Assembly: GCA_018400295.1 (NCBI GenBank)
Contig: JAGYMZ010000002.1
Location: 104,581-168,580 of the forward strand
Length of the DNA stretch: 64,000 nt
Direction of reading: 5' to 3'
DNA from: Bacteroidales bacterium
GTDB taxonomy: Bacteria > Bacteroidota > Bacteroidia > Bacteroidales > B18-G4
The first letter of the stretch is position 1; the number at the start of each line of letters is the position of its first letter. A program made the position numbers and the translations under genes. Of this stretch, positions 48,881-58,459 are shown one piece after another. The notes under the pieces are model-generated. The model was not told where the DNA came from. It saw nothing but the letters and a program-made list of their open reading frames with translations, and searched no databases.

Positions 48881-49978
48881 TTAACCCGCATCATTTTCCA
48901 GGAAATCGGATTGATTTTTTACGGAATCTCTGTGAATCTGCTCCATAATGGCTTTGACCATGGCCGTATCCAATCCTAAGCGGATGCCTGACCTGACCCT
49001 GTCTTCCAGTACCTTCCTCCACCGTTCCGGCTGAAAGGCCGGCTGATTATATTCCCTTTTGATCCTGGCCACCTGCTTTACGATCTCATGCCTTTCCGAA
49101 AGAATGCGCAACAGGTCTTCATCGGTTTTATCGATCAGGGACCGGAGCTTTTCCAGCTCCTGGAGGCAGTCATCCGGTTTGTCATTATCGCGTACAACAA
49201 GCATTTGCAGCAGGGAGGACAGTTCTGCGGGAGATAGTTGCTGGGCCGCATCGGTACAGGCATCTCCGGGACGAATATGCGATTCGATCATCAGACCGTC
49301 GAAGCCCAGGTTCAGTGCTTTTTGGGCAATTTCCCGGATGCATTCCTTTTTACCGCAAATATGACTGGGATCGCAAACGATGGGCAGGCCGGGGATGCGC
49401 CTCCTGAGTTCGATGGGCATCTCCCACAAGGGGTCGTTCCTGAACCTGCCCGGTTTGTATGTGTAAAATCCACGATGAACCGCAATGATCTTTTTTATTC
49501 CTGCCTCATTGATCCGTTCCATTGCGCCGATCCATAGATCCAGATCTGCATTTACCGGGTTTTTGACCATGACCGGCAGGTCCTGCCCCTTTAATTCTTT
49601 GGCGATATCCTGTATGGCAAAAGGGCTGACCGCTGTCCGTGCCCCGATCCAGATGATGTCGATGCCGTGATCGAGGCAGGCTTTCACATGCTCAGGGAGG
49701 CCTGTTTCAACTGCAGTTTTTAGCCCGGTTTCCCGTGTTGCTTTTTTAAGCCAGGAAAGCGCCTTAAGACCCTGCCCTTCAAAATCCCCCGGTCTGGTCC
49801 TGGGCTTCCATACCCCGGCCCTGAAAACAGATATCCCATGTAATTTCGCCAGGGCCTGTGCTGTTTCCAGGACCTGCTTTTCCGATTCAGCACTGCAAGG
49901 GCCACTGATGATCAGCGGCGGGGAAGCATCGTTCCAATGTTCAAGCTTTTCTGTTTCCATTTCTGATTCCCTCACCAA
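48881..49978 (-). CDS. Bifunctional 3-deoxy-7-phosphoheptulonate synthase/chorismate mutase
   Basis: ISGPCSAESEKQVLETAQALAK…FRAGVWKPRTRPGDFEGQG (DAHPS) and C-terminal LQELEKLRSLIDKTDEDLLRILSERHEIVKQVARIKRE (chorismate mutase). Start may be ATG 49960. Confidence 0.94.
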   Translation of the reverse strand: MVRESEMETEKLEHWNDASPPLIISGPCSAESEKQVLETAQALAKLHGISVFRAGVWKPRTRPGDFEGQGLKALSWLKKATRETGLKTAVETGLPEHVKACLDHGIDIIWIGARTAVSPFAIQDIAKELKGQDLPVMVKNPVNADLDLWIGAMERINEAGIKKIIAVHRGFYTYKPGRFRNDPLWEMPIELRRRIPGLPIVCDPSHICGKKECIREIAQKALNLGFDGLMIESHIRPGDACTDAAQQLSPAELSSLLQMLVVRDNDKPDDCLQELEKLRSLIDKTDEDLLRILSERHEIVKQVARIKREYNQPAFQPERWRKVLEDRVRSGIRLGLDTAMVKAIMEQIHRDSVKNQSDFLENDAG

Positions 49979-50139
49979 CCGGGGCGTTGTATGTCTGAGG
50001 TTTCAATCCCCTGAATATTTCACGGTCCCCGGAAGTCCAAATTTACGAATCATTTCCCTGGCCCTGGTTAAAAAATCCCGGTTTCATTTCCCATACCTCA
50101 AAAAAGGTTTATTTTTGTACCCAATCAAAAGCATTGAAT

Positions 50140-51591
50140 ATGCATAACTTGAAAAGATCAGAAATAAAAGCGCTGGTGAACACAACCGATTATGACAGGG
50201 ATGTGCATGTGAAGGCATGGGTAAGGACCAAAAGGGGAAGCAAGCATGTTGCTTTTGTTGCCCTGAATGACGGGACAACCATTCAGAACCTGCAGGTTGT
50301 GGTCGATTTCGATAAAATTCCGGAAAGCAAGTTGTTGGATGTTCAAACCGGTGCTTCCGTATCCGTTTCGGGTCGGTTGGTTGAATCAAAAGGAAGCAGG
50401 CAGAATGTGGAATTGCTCGCCGAGGAACTGGATGTTTTGGGTAAGGCCGATCCAAATGAATATCCTTTGCAACCCAAGAAGCATTCTCTGGAGTTCCTGC
50501 GTGAAAAAGCCCATCTGCGGTTCCGTACCAATACTTTTGGGGCTGTCACCCGCGTACGGCATGCCATGATCTTTGCCATTCATAAATTTTTCAACGACCG
50601 GGGCTTTTATAATATCCACACACCCATTATCACGGGTTCGGATGCGGAAGGGGCCGGTGAAATGTTCCATGTTACGGCCCTGGATCTTTCAAACCCTCCC
50701 CGGGATGAGAAGGGTGGGATAGATTTTACAAAGGATTTTTTTGGCAAGGAAACCAATCTGACGGTTTCCGGCCAGTTGGAGGCTGAACTGGCTGCTCTGG
50801 CTATGAGCAAGGTCTATACCTTTGGCCCTACCTTCAGGGCTGAGAATTCCAACACTTCACGGCACCTGGCTGAATTCTGGATGGTTGAGCCTGAGATGGC
50901 CTTTTGCGATATTCACGATAATATGGACCTTGCCGAGGAAATGATGCAGTACCTTGTGAGCTATGCACTGGATCATTGCATGGAAGACCTTGAATTCCTG
51001 GACAAGCGTTTTGCCGATGAGGAAAGCAGAAAGAAGAAAGAGGACAGGGCGAGCATGGGTTTGATCGAAAGGCTTAAGTTTGTCACCGGGAATACCTTTG
51101 AGCGGATCACCTATACCGAGGCACAGGATGTTTTGAAAAACTCAAAACCGAATAAAAAAGGGAAATTCACCTATGCGGTGGATGATTGGGGCGTGGATTT
51201 TCAATCCGAACATGAGCGATACCTGGTCGAAAAGCATTATCAAAAACCGGTGATGGTAACCGATTATCCAAGGGACATTAAGGCTTTTTACATGAAGCAG
51301 AATGATGACGGCAAGACGGTCCGGGCCCTGGATGTATTGTTTCCCCAGATCGGCGAGATCATCGGGGGTTCACAGAGGGAAGAGAACTATGATAAGTTGT
51401 ACGGCCGGATCCGGGAAATGGACATACCGGAAGAATCCATGTGGTGGTACCTGGAAACGCGAAAGTTTGGTACTGTAGTCCACAGCGGATATGGCCTCGG
51501 CTTTGAGCGCCTGCTGCTTTTTGTTACAGGAATGGGCAATATCCGCGATGTGATCCCTTTTCCAAGGACTCCGAAGAACGCTGAATTTTAA
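50140..51591 (+). CDS. asnS: Asparagine--tRNA ligase
   Basis: Class II motifs: [58 protein letters not shown]. Confidence 0.96.
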   Translation: MHNLKRSEIKALVNTTDYDRDVHVKAWVRTKRGSKHVAFVALNDGTTIQNLQVVVDFDKIPESKLLDVQTGASVSVSGRLVESKGSRQNVELLAEELDVLGKADPNEYPLQPKKHSLEFLREKAHLRFRTNTFGAVTRVRHAMIFAIHKFFNDRGFYNIHTPIITGSDAEGAGEMFHVTALDLSNPPRDEKGGIDFTKDFFGKETNLTVSGQLEAELAALAMSKVYTFGPTFRAENSNTSRHLAEFWMVEPEMAFCDIHDNMDLAEEMMQYLVSYALDHCMEDLEFLDKRFADEESRKKKEDRASMGLIERLKFVTGNTFERITYTEAQDVLKNSKPNKKGKFTYAVDDWGVDFQSEHERYLVEKHYQKPVMVTDYPRDIKAFYMKQNDDGKTVRALDVLFPQIGEIIGGSQREENYDKLYGRIREMDIPEESMWWYLETRKFGTVVHSGYGLGFERLLLFVTGMGNIRDVIPFPRTPKNAEF

Positions 51592-51690
51592 TGGCATCTT
51601 TGCATGCATTAATCTTTGCTTTTCAGGATTTCTTTTCGTAATTTCGGGTACATAAATTTACCGTGGGACAATAGGAAGGGAATAACGGTT

Positions 51691-53154
51691 ATGCTAAATC
51701 AAAGATTACAACAAAAGCTATTACAAAAACTTTCTCCTCAGCAGATACTGCTTATGAAACTGCTGCAGGTTCCCTCTGCCGTCCTGGATCAAAGGATCAA
51801 ACAGGAAATTGAGGAAAATCCTGCATTGGAGGAATTCGGCGAGGTTGAGGGCGAGGATGAGGACAGTCGTGAATCCGACACGGATGACAGCATGGATGAA
51901 GATTCTGAACAATCGGAGGAAGAGTTTGATCTTTCTGATTATATGGAGGATGATGAGATCCCTTCTTATAAGCTTAATGCCGGTAACCAATCCCGGGATG
52001 ATGAGCATCGCGAGATCCCTTTTTCGTCAGGGATCAGTTTTCATGATTTCCTTACCGATCAACTGAGTCTGAGAGACCTGGATAAAATGCAACGGATCAT
52101 CGCGGAAACGCTCATTGGAAATCTGGATGATTCTGGATATCTGAACAGGGATATCCGGTCGCTGGTGGACGACCTTGCCTTTACACAGAATATTGAAGTA
52201 AGCACGGATGAGGTTATGGATGTGCTCAGGATCATTCAGGAGCTTGACCCCCCCGGTGTCGGTGCGCGCAGTCTGAAGGAATGCCTGCTGTTGCAATTGC
52301 GCAGGAGGGAGGAACAAAACCCTGTCGTTCAACGGGCCATTCATATTCTCGATAATTATTTTAATGAGTTTACAAAAAAGCATTACGACAAGATCCTGAA
52401 AAGGGCTAAGATCAATGATGCGCAACTGAAAGAAGGGGTCAATGAAATACTTAAGCTCAATCCCAAACCCGGCAATTCCCTGGGGGAAACGGCCCGGACC
52501 AATCATTATGTCATCCCGGATTTCATCATCCATAATAATGACGGCGAACTTGAGCTTACCCTGAGCTCCAGGAATACCCCCGAATTGCGGTTGAGCCGCA
52601 CCTACCTTGACATGATGGCCGCCTATGCTGAGAACAAAAAAGACAAAAAGAACAAAGAAGCATTCCTTTTTGTTAAGCAGAAAATAGATTCTGCCCGGTG
52701 GTTCATGGAGGCCATCAGACAGCGGCAGCATACCTTGTATGTGACCATGAAGGCCATCATGGATTATCAGCGTGAATACTTCCTTACCGGCGATGAGACC
52801 CAGCTGAGGCCCATGATCCTGAAGGATATAGCTGAGATCGTCAGTCTGGACATATCCACCATATCCAGGGTAGCCAACAGCAAATATGTTCAGACGCCAT
52901 ACGGGACGTTTCTTTTGAAGAGCTTCTTTTCCGAGTCGATGCACCGGGAATCAGGGGAGGAGGTGTCGACACGGGAGATCAAAAAGATCCTGTCCGATTG
53001 CGTGGAGAGTGAAGACAAAGAAAAACCCTATACGGACGAACAGCTCACCGCGATGCTGAAAGAAAAGGGATACAATATCGCCCGGAGGACCATTGCAAAG
53101 TACCGGGAACAGTTGAACATTCCTGTGGCGCGGCTCAGAAAAGAACTGAAATAA
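51691..53154 (+). CDS. rpoN: RNA polymerase factor sigma-54
   Basis: From ATG 51691: MLNQRLQQKLLQKLSPQQILLMKLLQVPSAVLDQRIKQEIEENPALEE; RpoN box IARRTIAKYREQLNIP. Confidence 0.97.
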   Translation: MLNQRLQQKLLQKLSPQQILLMKLLQVPSAVLDQRIKQEIEENPALEEFGEVEGEDEDSRESDTDDSMDEDSEQSEEEFDLSDYMEDDEIPSYKLNAGNQSRDDEHREIPFSSGISFHDFLTDQLSLRDLDKMQRIIAETLIGNLDDSGYLNRDIRSLVDDLAFTQNIEVSTDEVMDVLRIIQELDPPGVGARSLKECLLLQLRRREEQNPVVQRAIHILDNYFNEFTKKHYDKILKRAKINDAQLKEGVNEILKLNPKPGNSLGETARTNHYVIPDFIIHNNDGELELTLSSRNTPELRLSRTYLDMMAAYAENKKDKKNKEAFLFVKQKIDSARWFMEAIRQRQHTLYVTMKAIMDYQREYFLTGDETQLRPMILKDIAEIVSLDISTISRVANSKYVQTPYGTFLLKSFFSESMHRESGEEVSTREIKKILSDCVESEDKEKPYTDEQLTAMLKEKGYNIARRTIAKYREQLNIPVARLRKELK

Positions 53155-53203
53155 TTCCGTATCCCCATCCAAAAAATGTATCTTTGCCGCATTGCATTCA
53201 TCC

Positions 53204-53815
53204 ATGGAATCTAAACTGGCAAAGATAATCTCGATCATTTTTCAACCACTTTTGATGCCCACCTATGGTTTCATTGTGTTGTTCAATATCAATGTCTATT
53301 TTACCATGATGATCCCCTGGTCTGCCCGTTGGATTATCCTGGCCATTGTCTTCGTATCCACATTTGTCCTGCCCTTGTTTTTCATCCTGATACTCTACCA
53401 CCGGGGGGTTGTCGGTTCATTGCACCTGGAAAAAAGAAAGGAACGGATACTGCCCCTTATTATAACGGTTGTTTTTTACTACATGTGTTATTACCTGCTA
53501 AAACGATTGCAGATATCTCCCATTTTTTATTATTTTTTGATCGGAACGACGTTCACGCTGGTTATTTCCCTGATCATAAATTTCTTCTGGAAGATCAGCA
53601 TGCATATGATGGCTGCCGGGGGCTTGCTGGGGGTGTTTTTGGGATTGTCTTTTGTTTTAATGATCAACATCCCTTTCATTCTGATGGGTATTATCCTGTC
53701 GGCCGGGTTGATCGGATTTGCCCGGTTAAAACTCAGGGCACACACACCGGGTCAGGTATACGCCGGCTTTCTGACCGGTGCGCTCATAATGTTCATATTG
53801 TTTATATTTATCTGA
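53204..53815 (+). CDS. Integral membrane protein, PAP2-like C-terminus
   Basis: Multiple TM segments; KISMHMMAAGGLLGVFLGL and ARLKLRAHTPGQVYAGFLTG resemble PAP2 motifs. Confidence 0.65.
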   Translation: MESKLAKIISIIFQPLLMPTYGFIVLFNINVYFTMMIPWSARWIILAIVFVSTFVLPLFFILILYHRGVVGSLHLEKRKERILPLIITVVFYYMCYYLLKRLQISPIFYYFLIGTTFTLVISLIINFFWKISMHMMAAGGLLGVFLGLSFVLMINIPFILMGIILSAGLIGFARLKLRAHTPGQVYAGFLTGALIMFILFIFI

Positions 53816-54481
53816 TCACCAGGGAAGGATCACGATGCCGGCCGATACCGGATACATTTGCGGGCCCCTGTCTTCCTGGAATAATTTGGATAACTGGTAA
53901 TACGCGAAGACATTGATCCATTTATAGCCTATTCTGAAAGTGGGCCCATAGCGCAATGTTTCGGTCTGCTCGATATTTTTCCGTTTCTCTTTCACTTCTT
54001 TTGTCCCGGAAGGGAGCAGCTGATCGCCCTTGTATTTTGTATGGCTGTTGATCAGGTATCCTACTTTGAAACCAATGGCTGTCCGGAACCCGCCTTTTGT
54101 TTTAAAACGGAACTCTACGGGCAGGTCCACGTAAGTCAGCGATACTTTGCTTTTCTTATAGTCTTCATCTATATTTATAAACCGGATCGTATCCGCTTTA
54201 ATATCTTCAATTTGATTGTCGCTGTATAAATTATGCATCCCCAGCCCCAGTCCTGCGGAGAGATACACAATGCTTTCCCCAAGCTGGTAATTATACATCC
54301 CGAAGACATTGGCCCCCTGGTTGATCAGCCGGGTGTCCATATCGTCCGGGGGGTCCATCCAGAAATCATTGAAAACCGCCACGCCCAACCCGAATTTTTG
54401 TCTTTGATCGTAATCAACTACCTGGGAAAAAGCGGTTGCGGATATAATAACCGTTGTAAAGAGCAGGATCAAATTTTTCAT
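53816..54481 (-). CDS. Outer membrane beta-barrel protein (PorT-like barrel family)
   Basis: Signal peptide MKNLILLFTTVIISATAFSQ; YVDLPVEFRFKTKGGFRTAIGFKVGYLI; alternating beta pattern. Confidence 0.7.
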   Translation of the reverse strand: MKNLILLFTTVIISATAFSQVVDYDQRQKFGLGVAVFNDFWMDPPDDMDTRLINQGANVFGMYNYQLGESIVYLSAGLGLGMHNLYSDNQIEDIKADTIRFINIDEDYKKSKVSLTYVDLPVEFRFKTKGGFRTAIGFKVGYLINSHTKYKGDQLLPSGTKEVKEKRKNIEQTETLRYGPTFRIGYKWINVFAYYQLSKLFQEDRGPQMYPVSAGIVILPW

Positions 54482-54882
54482 AAGCCGAGATTTTTTTCTT
54501 CAAAACAAAGATACGACATAATTTTGATAATCTTATCTGACGTGCTGGCGGCCTGTCTGTATATAATAAACAGAGGGACGGGAAAAGAATCGAAGCGGGT
54601 GATCTCAGGCTGTCTGATCCCGGGTTCTCGCATGAGCAGGCAAGGCAGGGAATGGATAAAAGGATACTGCTGGGGGAATTCCTCACCTAAGTTGTTGTGT
54701 TTACGTGATTTCCCCACTGGCCGGATTTCAGCATATGTATAAAAAAGGGGTGATTTCCTCCGTTGACACCATGCTGTTTTTGTTGTTTCTTTGAATCCTG
54801 GATCCCCTACCAGGCCCATATATAATTCCCTGCCCCGGATACGAAAGTTTCCGGGGCTGCTTTTTATGTAACGGTCCCCGGC

Positions 54883-55503
54883 TTATGGCTGTTCTTTGAG
54901 GGCTTCCCTGAATGCTTTTCGGAACTTTTCCAATTTCGGTCCGATGACCATTCTGCAATAAGGCTGGTTCTTGTTTTGGTTGTAATAGTTTTTGTGGTAG
55001 TCCTCCGCCTTGTAGAAATTCTTCAACGGAGATATTTCCGTGACGATGGGGCCCTCGAATGCGCCGGATTTGTTTAGTGCCTCCTTATATTTTTCTGCCT
55101 TTTTTTTCTGGTTTTCATCATGGTAGAAGATCACGGACCGGTATTGGGTGCCAACATCGGCCCCCTGCCGGTTCAGTGTTGTGGGGTCATGGGTTTGCCA
55201 GAATACTTCCAGCAGTTTATCATAGGTGATCACGGAGGGATCGTAAGCGATCCGTGCTACTTCGGCATGTCCGGTGGATCCGGTTGTAACCTCACGGTAT
55301 GCGGGGTTTTTGACGTGTCCGCCGGAATATCCCGGGGTTACCGATCCCACCCCTTCCAATTGCTGAAAGATCGCTTCCACACACCAAAAACAACCGGCAC
55401 CGAAGGTGGCTGTATCTTCCTGAGCTGTGGTTGAATTTCCTGCTTTGCTGTTCATGCTTGAAATGATCAATGTTAGAAAAATGAGTAATGGTTTCATTTC
55501 CAT
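54883..55503 (-). CDS. msrA: Peptide-methionine (S)-S-oxide reductase MsrA (secreted form)
   Basis: DTATFGAGCFWCVEAIFQQLEGVGSVTPGYSGGHVKNPAYREVTTGSTGHAEVARIAYDP; N-terminal signal peptide. Confidence 0.96.
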   Translation of the reverse strand: MEMKPLLIFLTLIISSMNSKAGNSTTAQEDTATFGAGCFWCVEAIFQQLEGVGSVTPGYSGGHVKNPAYREVTTGSTGHAEVARIAYDPSVITYDKLLEVFWQTHDPTTLNRQGADVGTQYRSVIFYHDENQKKKAEKYKEALNKSGAFEGPIVTEISPLKNFYKAEDYHKNYYNQNKNQPYCRMVIGPKLEKFRKAFREALKEQP

Positions 55504-55650
55504 GCTCTTTTTTTATGAACACCTATCCGGGTGTTTCTGTTCAGTATGCGGGTGAACGTGTGTATAAAACAATGTTTGTTGCCGGGCACCAGGACACAAC
55601 GATCAGCAATGCCTTCAGCATGTCCCTGGCCGCTAATTGTGATCCTAAGG

Positions 55651-55691
55651 ATCCGCCTTCGCTTCGGCGGACGAGAAGATATGGTTTAATT
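55651..55691. repeat. Dispersed hairpin repeat family B, copy 1 (ATCCGCCTTCGCTTCGGCGGACGAGAAGATATGGTTTAATT)
   Basis: 27-bp core CGGCGGACGAGAAGATATGGTTTAATT (55665-55691) identical at 60835-60861. TCCGCC/GGCGGA hairpin. Contains the TAA stop of the M28 peptidase gene (55686-55688 on minus). Confidence 0.85.
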
Positions 55692-57377
55692 ATTACCGGG
55701 GCCCTGCATTTCACCGGAACCTTGTTTGATGTTGAAGTCATTTGCCAGTCCCCAGGCATTTATGTATCCGAGGGTAATGATCTTTGTCATTTTATCAAAA
55801 TTAACCTTCGATGCTTCATCCGTAGGCTGGTGATAATCCGGGGTAAAGCCGGCTATGAAAAAGGTGAACGGGATCCCTTTCACGGAGAAGGGTGCATGGT
55901 CGCTGCCACCTCGCCCTCCTTCGGAAGCCCAGTAACTCATTTCCAGTCCCAGGTCATACGCCTCATTGTTCTTATCTGACATTTCTTTCAGGCTGGGATG
56001 GGATTTGGTATACCCCATTCGGCATTCAATGCCCAGGGTATCTTCCTTGCCGTCGCGGGAGATCATATCGAAATTCATGTTCAGAATGATGTCTTCCAGG
56101 GGGATCGGGGGGTTATCCACAAAATAGCTGGAACCCAGCAGGCCTTTTTCCTCTCCTGTCCAGGCGGCAAACAGCAGTGTTTTTTCCGGCTGCTGACCGC
56201 TGGCTTGAAAGGCTTTGGCAATGGTCATCACCCCCACAGTTCCGGAAGCATTATCGTCTGCCCCGTTCCAGATGTACCCGTTGTGATATCCAAGGTGGTC
56301 GTAATGGGCACCGAGTACGATGACCGAATCTTCTTGTTTGCCCCCGATCTTACCAATAACATTGCGGGCCCTGATGATCTCCGAAACAACCGTGGTGTGG
56401 ATAAACACATGTTTGTCTTCAATTTCCGCGGGTTCCGGTTTCATTTTCCGGGTCACCCGTTTGCGGTATTCATCCGGATTGATGCCCGAGCCTTCCAGGA
56501 TATAATTCATCACCCGGGGCGTAACCCTGATCTCCAGGAGGGTGTTTTTTAAGGTATCTTTCGTTAAGGAATACCTGTATTCGTAAGGGGATTCTCTTTC
56601 AGTTTCCCCTTCATAATTTTCTGAATTATAGCGGAAAGGGACATTGACAGCCCATTGGTCCTGCAGGCTTGGGCCTCCCTCTTCAATAATTGCAATTGCC
56701 CCTCGTTCCCTGGCTTCTTTGTCCTTGTCACGGTTCAGGTAATAATACCCGTAGCGTCCTTTGGGATGGAATTTTTTATATGCTTCAGAGGCGGTATCCT
56801 CTATTCCGGGGAAACCTGCAAGACGGATGATAACTTTACCATTGATGTCCACTCCGCTGAAATCATCATAGCCTTCTTCTTCATTGACGTAGCCGTAGCC
56901 TGCGAACACCACCGGAGCTTCGCATTGCATCCCGCACGTGGATGCGCCTGTGATGGAGAAGTCGGTTTGATCATTGAATGAAACTTCCCGGACAGCGTTC
57001 TTATGCCGGCTGATCACACGGAATTCCTGGCAATCCCCGGGTTTGCTTTTGATCAGGTTGAATTCCTGAAAAAAGGACCTGTACCGCTCCGGTTTCTTTC
57101 CTGCCCACCGTTCCGACCGGGATACTTCCGTATGCTTATAATCGCCTGCCGGCTCCAATCCATAGATCTTGAAAATGCTGGCAATATAGTCTCCTGCGAT
57201 ATATGCCCCCCTGTGACCTGTTTCCCTTCCTTCGGTCCAGTCTGATGCCAGGAACTCCAGCTGCCCCTGCACCGCTTGCTTTGTAATGGCATCGAGGCCT
57301 TTTTCCAGGGCATTATTCTGGGAAAATGACTCCGTAACAATGAGGGTAAGTACAAGGGCGCAAATAAGATTTTTCAT
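55686..57377 (-). CDS. M28 family metallopeptidase
   Basis: VLGAHYDHLGYHNGYIWNGADDNASGTVGVMTIAKAF, LFAAWTGEEKGLLGSSYFV, NMNFDMISR; signal peptide. Confidence 0.92.
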   Translation of the reverse strand: MKNLICALVLTLIVTESFSQNNALEKGLDAITKQAVQGQLEFLASDWTEGRETGHRGAYIAGDYIASIFKIYGLEPAGDYKHTEVSRSERWAGKKPERYRSFFQEFNLIKSKPGDCQEFRVISRHKNAVREVSFNDQTDFSITGASTCGMQCEAPVVFAGYGYVNEEEGYDDFSGVDINGKVIIRLAGFPGIEDTASEAYKKFHPKGRYGYYYLNRDKDKEARERGAIAIIEEGGPSLQDQWAVNVPFRYNSENYEGETERESPYEYRYSLTKDTLKNTLLEIRVTPRVMNYILEGSGINPDEYRKRVTRKMKPEPAEIEDKHVFIHTTVVSEIIRARNVIGKIGGKQEDSVIVLGAHYDHLGYHNGYIWNGADDNASGTVGVMTIAKAFQASGQQPEKTLLFAAWTGEEKGLLGSSYFVDNPPIPLEDIILNMNFDMISRDGKEDTLGIECRMGYTKSHPSLKEMSDKNNEAYDLGLEMSYWASEGGRGGSDHAPFSVKGIPFTFFIAGFTPDYHQPTDEASKVNFDKMTKIITLGYINAWGLANDFNIKQGSGEMQGPGNN

Positions 57378-57463
57378 GGTTTGGTTTTTTGGTTTTCATG
57401 CAAGTATAACCAAAAGGATTATATGTGGTAGGTGTAAATATACCAATGTGGCTTGTGATTTTA

Positions 57464-57510
57464 CCAGATGTCATCCAGATGTCATCCAGATGTCATCTGG
57501 ATGACATCTG
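57464..57510. repeat. Palindromic 11-bp-unit repeat element, copy 2 (CCAGATGTCAT x3 + inverted unit)
   Basis: Units at 57464-57474, 57475-57485, 57486-57496, then CTGGATGACATCTG. Reverse complement matches 17518-17552 with one mismatch across the shared stretch. Confidence 0.9.
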
Positions 57511-57517
57511 AAAATAC

Positions 57518-58399
57518 CTAATCAAATATTTCCCCCTCCTTCGACAATAATTCCTTTGACTGCTTCTGGAAAAACACATTCCATGGATAAGGATTGCCTG
57601 CTTTGTGGGGGTCTTGTTCCAGCACCCAGTGAAGGTCCTGTTCAAATCCGGCTTTGTTTCCTGTCAGAGAATACAGATACCTCGCTCTGCCCCAGCGGTT
57701 TACGAGATAATCCGGGCCGGTTTCGATGGCTTTTTCGAAATAATCTGCTGCCTTTTCCTTACTCCCTCCAAATTTTTCAGGCACCGCTACATAATAGATA
57801 CCGCGGGAAAAATAATTTCCTCCGCCGGCCCAGTCAGGATCAATCTCATCCATACGGTCCATGATCACTTCGTTATGAATTACCAGGCGGGTATTGAACA
57901 TCCTGCCCAAAGGGGAAAGGCAATCTTTAAAGTAATTAAAAATGGCTGTATACCAGTAGCCCATTGCGTCGATTTCCCGCTGGCCGAGTTCATCGCAGGC
58001 TTCCCATACCGCTTCCCCGCTGTCAACTCTTTTTTTAAAACCTGAATTGGTATACATGGCCCGCTCACAATATTGAATGGCCTTTTTATAGTATTTCTTT
58101 TGTTCTTTCTTTTTGTCTGCATAAGCAGCACCCATCAGTATATTGTAGTTGCCCACTTTCCATAAGGCGTAAATATTGTCAGGATCTTTTTCAAGTACTG
58201 CTTCGTAGGCAACGATCAGTTCTTCCACTTCTTCTTTTGTATCCGCAGTCAATTCAATTTTTTTTGCCGTTGCAAGCATTTCACCGGGGTTGCCTTCTGT
58301 GTTCCCCTGATCAATGACTTCCCATCCGGGCTTCCAGGAAACACAGGAAGCCATGGAGCACATGATCAATGCAAGGGTGAATAATTTAAGCGTTTTCAT
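57518..58399 (-). CDS. TRAP transporter TatT component-like lipoprotein (TPR-like helical repeats)
   Basis: Lipobox MCSMASCVSWKPGWE; LEKDPDNIYALWKVGNYNILMG…YYKKAIQYCERAM…AADYFEKAIETGPDYLVNRWGRARYLYSLTGNKAGFEQDLHWVLEQDP. Confidence 0.7.
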   Translation of the reverse strand: MKTLKLFTLALIMCSMASCVSWKPGWEVIDQGNTEGNPGEMLATAKKIELTADTKEEVEELIVAYEAVLEKDPDNIYALWKVGNYNILMGAAYADKKKEQKKYYKKAIQYCERAMYTNSGFKKRVDSGEAVWEACDELGQREIDAMGYWYTAIFNYFKDCLSPLGRMFNTRLVIHNEVIMDRMDEIDPDWAGGGNYFSRGIYYVAVPEKFGGSKEKAADYFEKAIETGPDYLVNRWGRARYLYSLTGNKAGFEQDLHWVLEQDPHKAGNPYPWNVFFQKQSKELLSKEGEIFD

Positions 58400-58459
58400 A
58401 TGGTTAAGGTTTAATGGTGTCTCTTACATGGGGCCTTGCGGAAATTTTACGGATACCGT

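Noticed and set aside
52027-52944. 305-aa ORF on - strand
   Set aside because: Antisense shadow of rpoN.
54482-54882. 400-bp intergenic region with several small ORFs and a CCTGG…CCAGG hairpin
   Set aside because: No convincing coding, tRNA or riboswitch signature by eye; only promoter-like sequence for the barrel gene is plausible.
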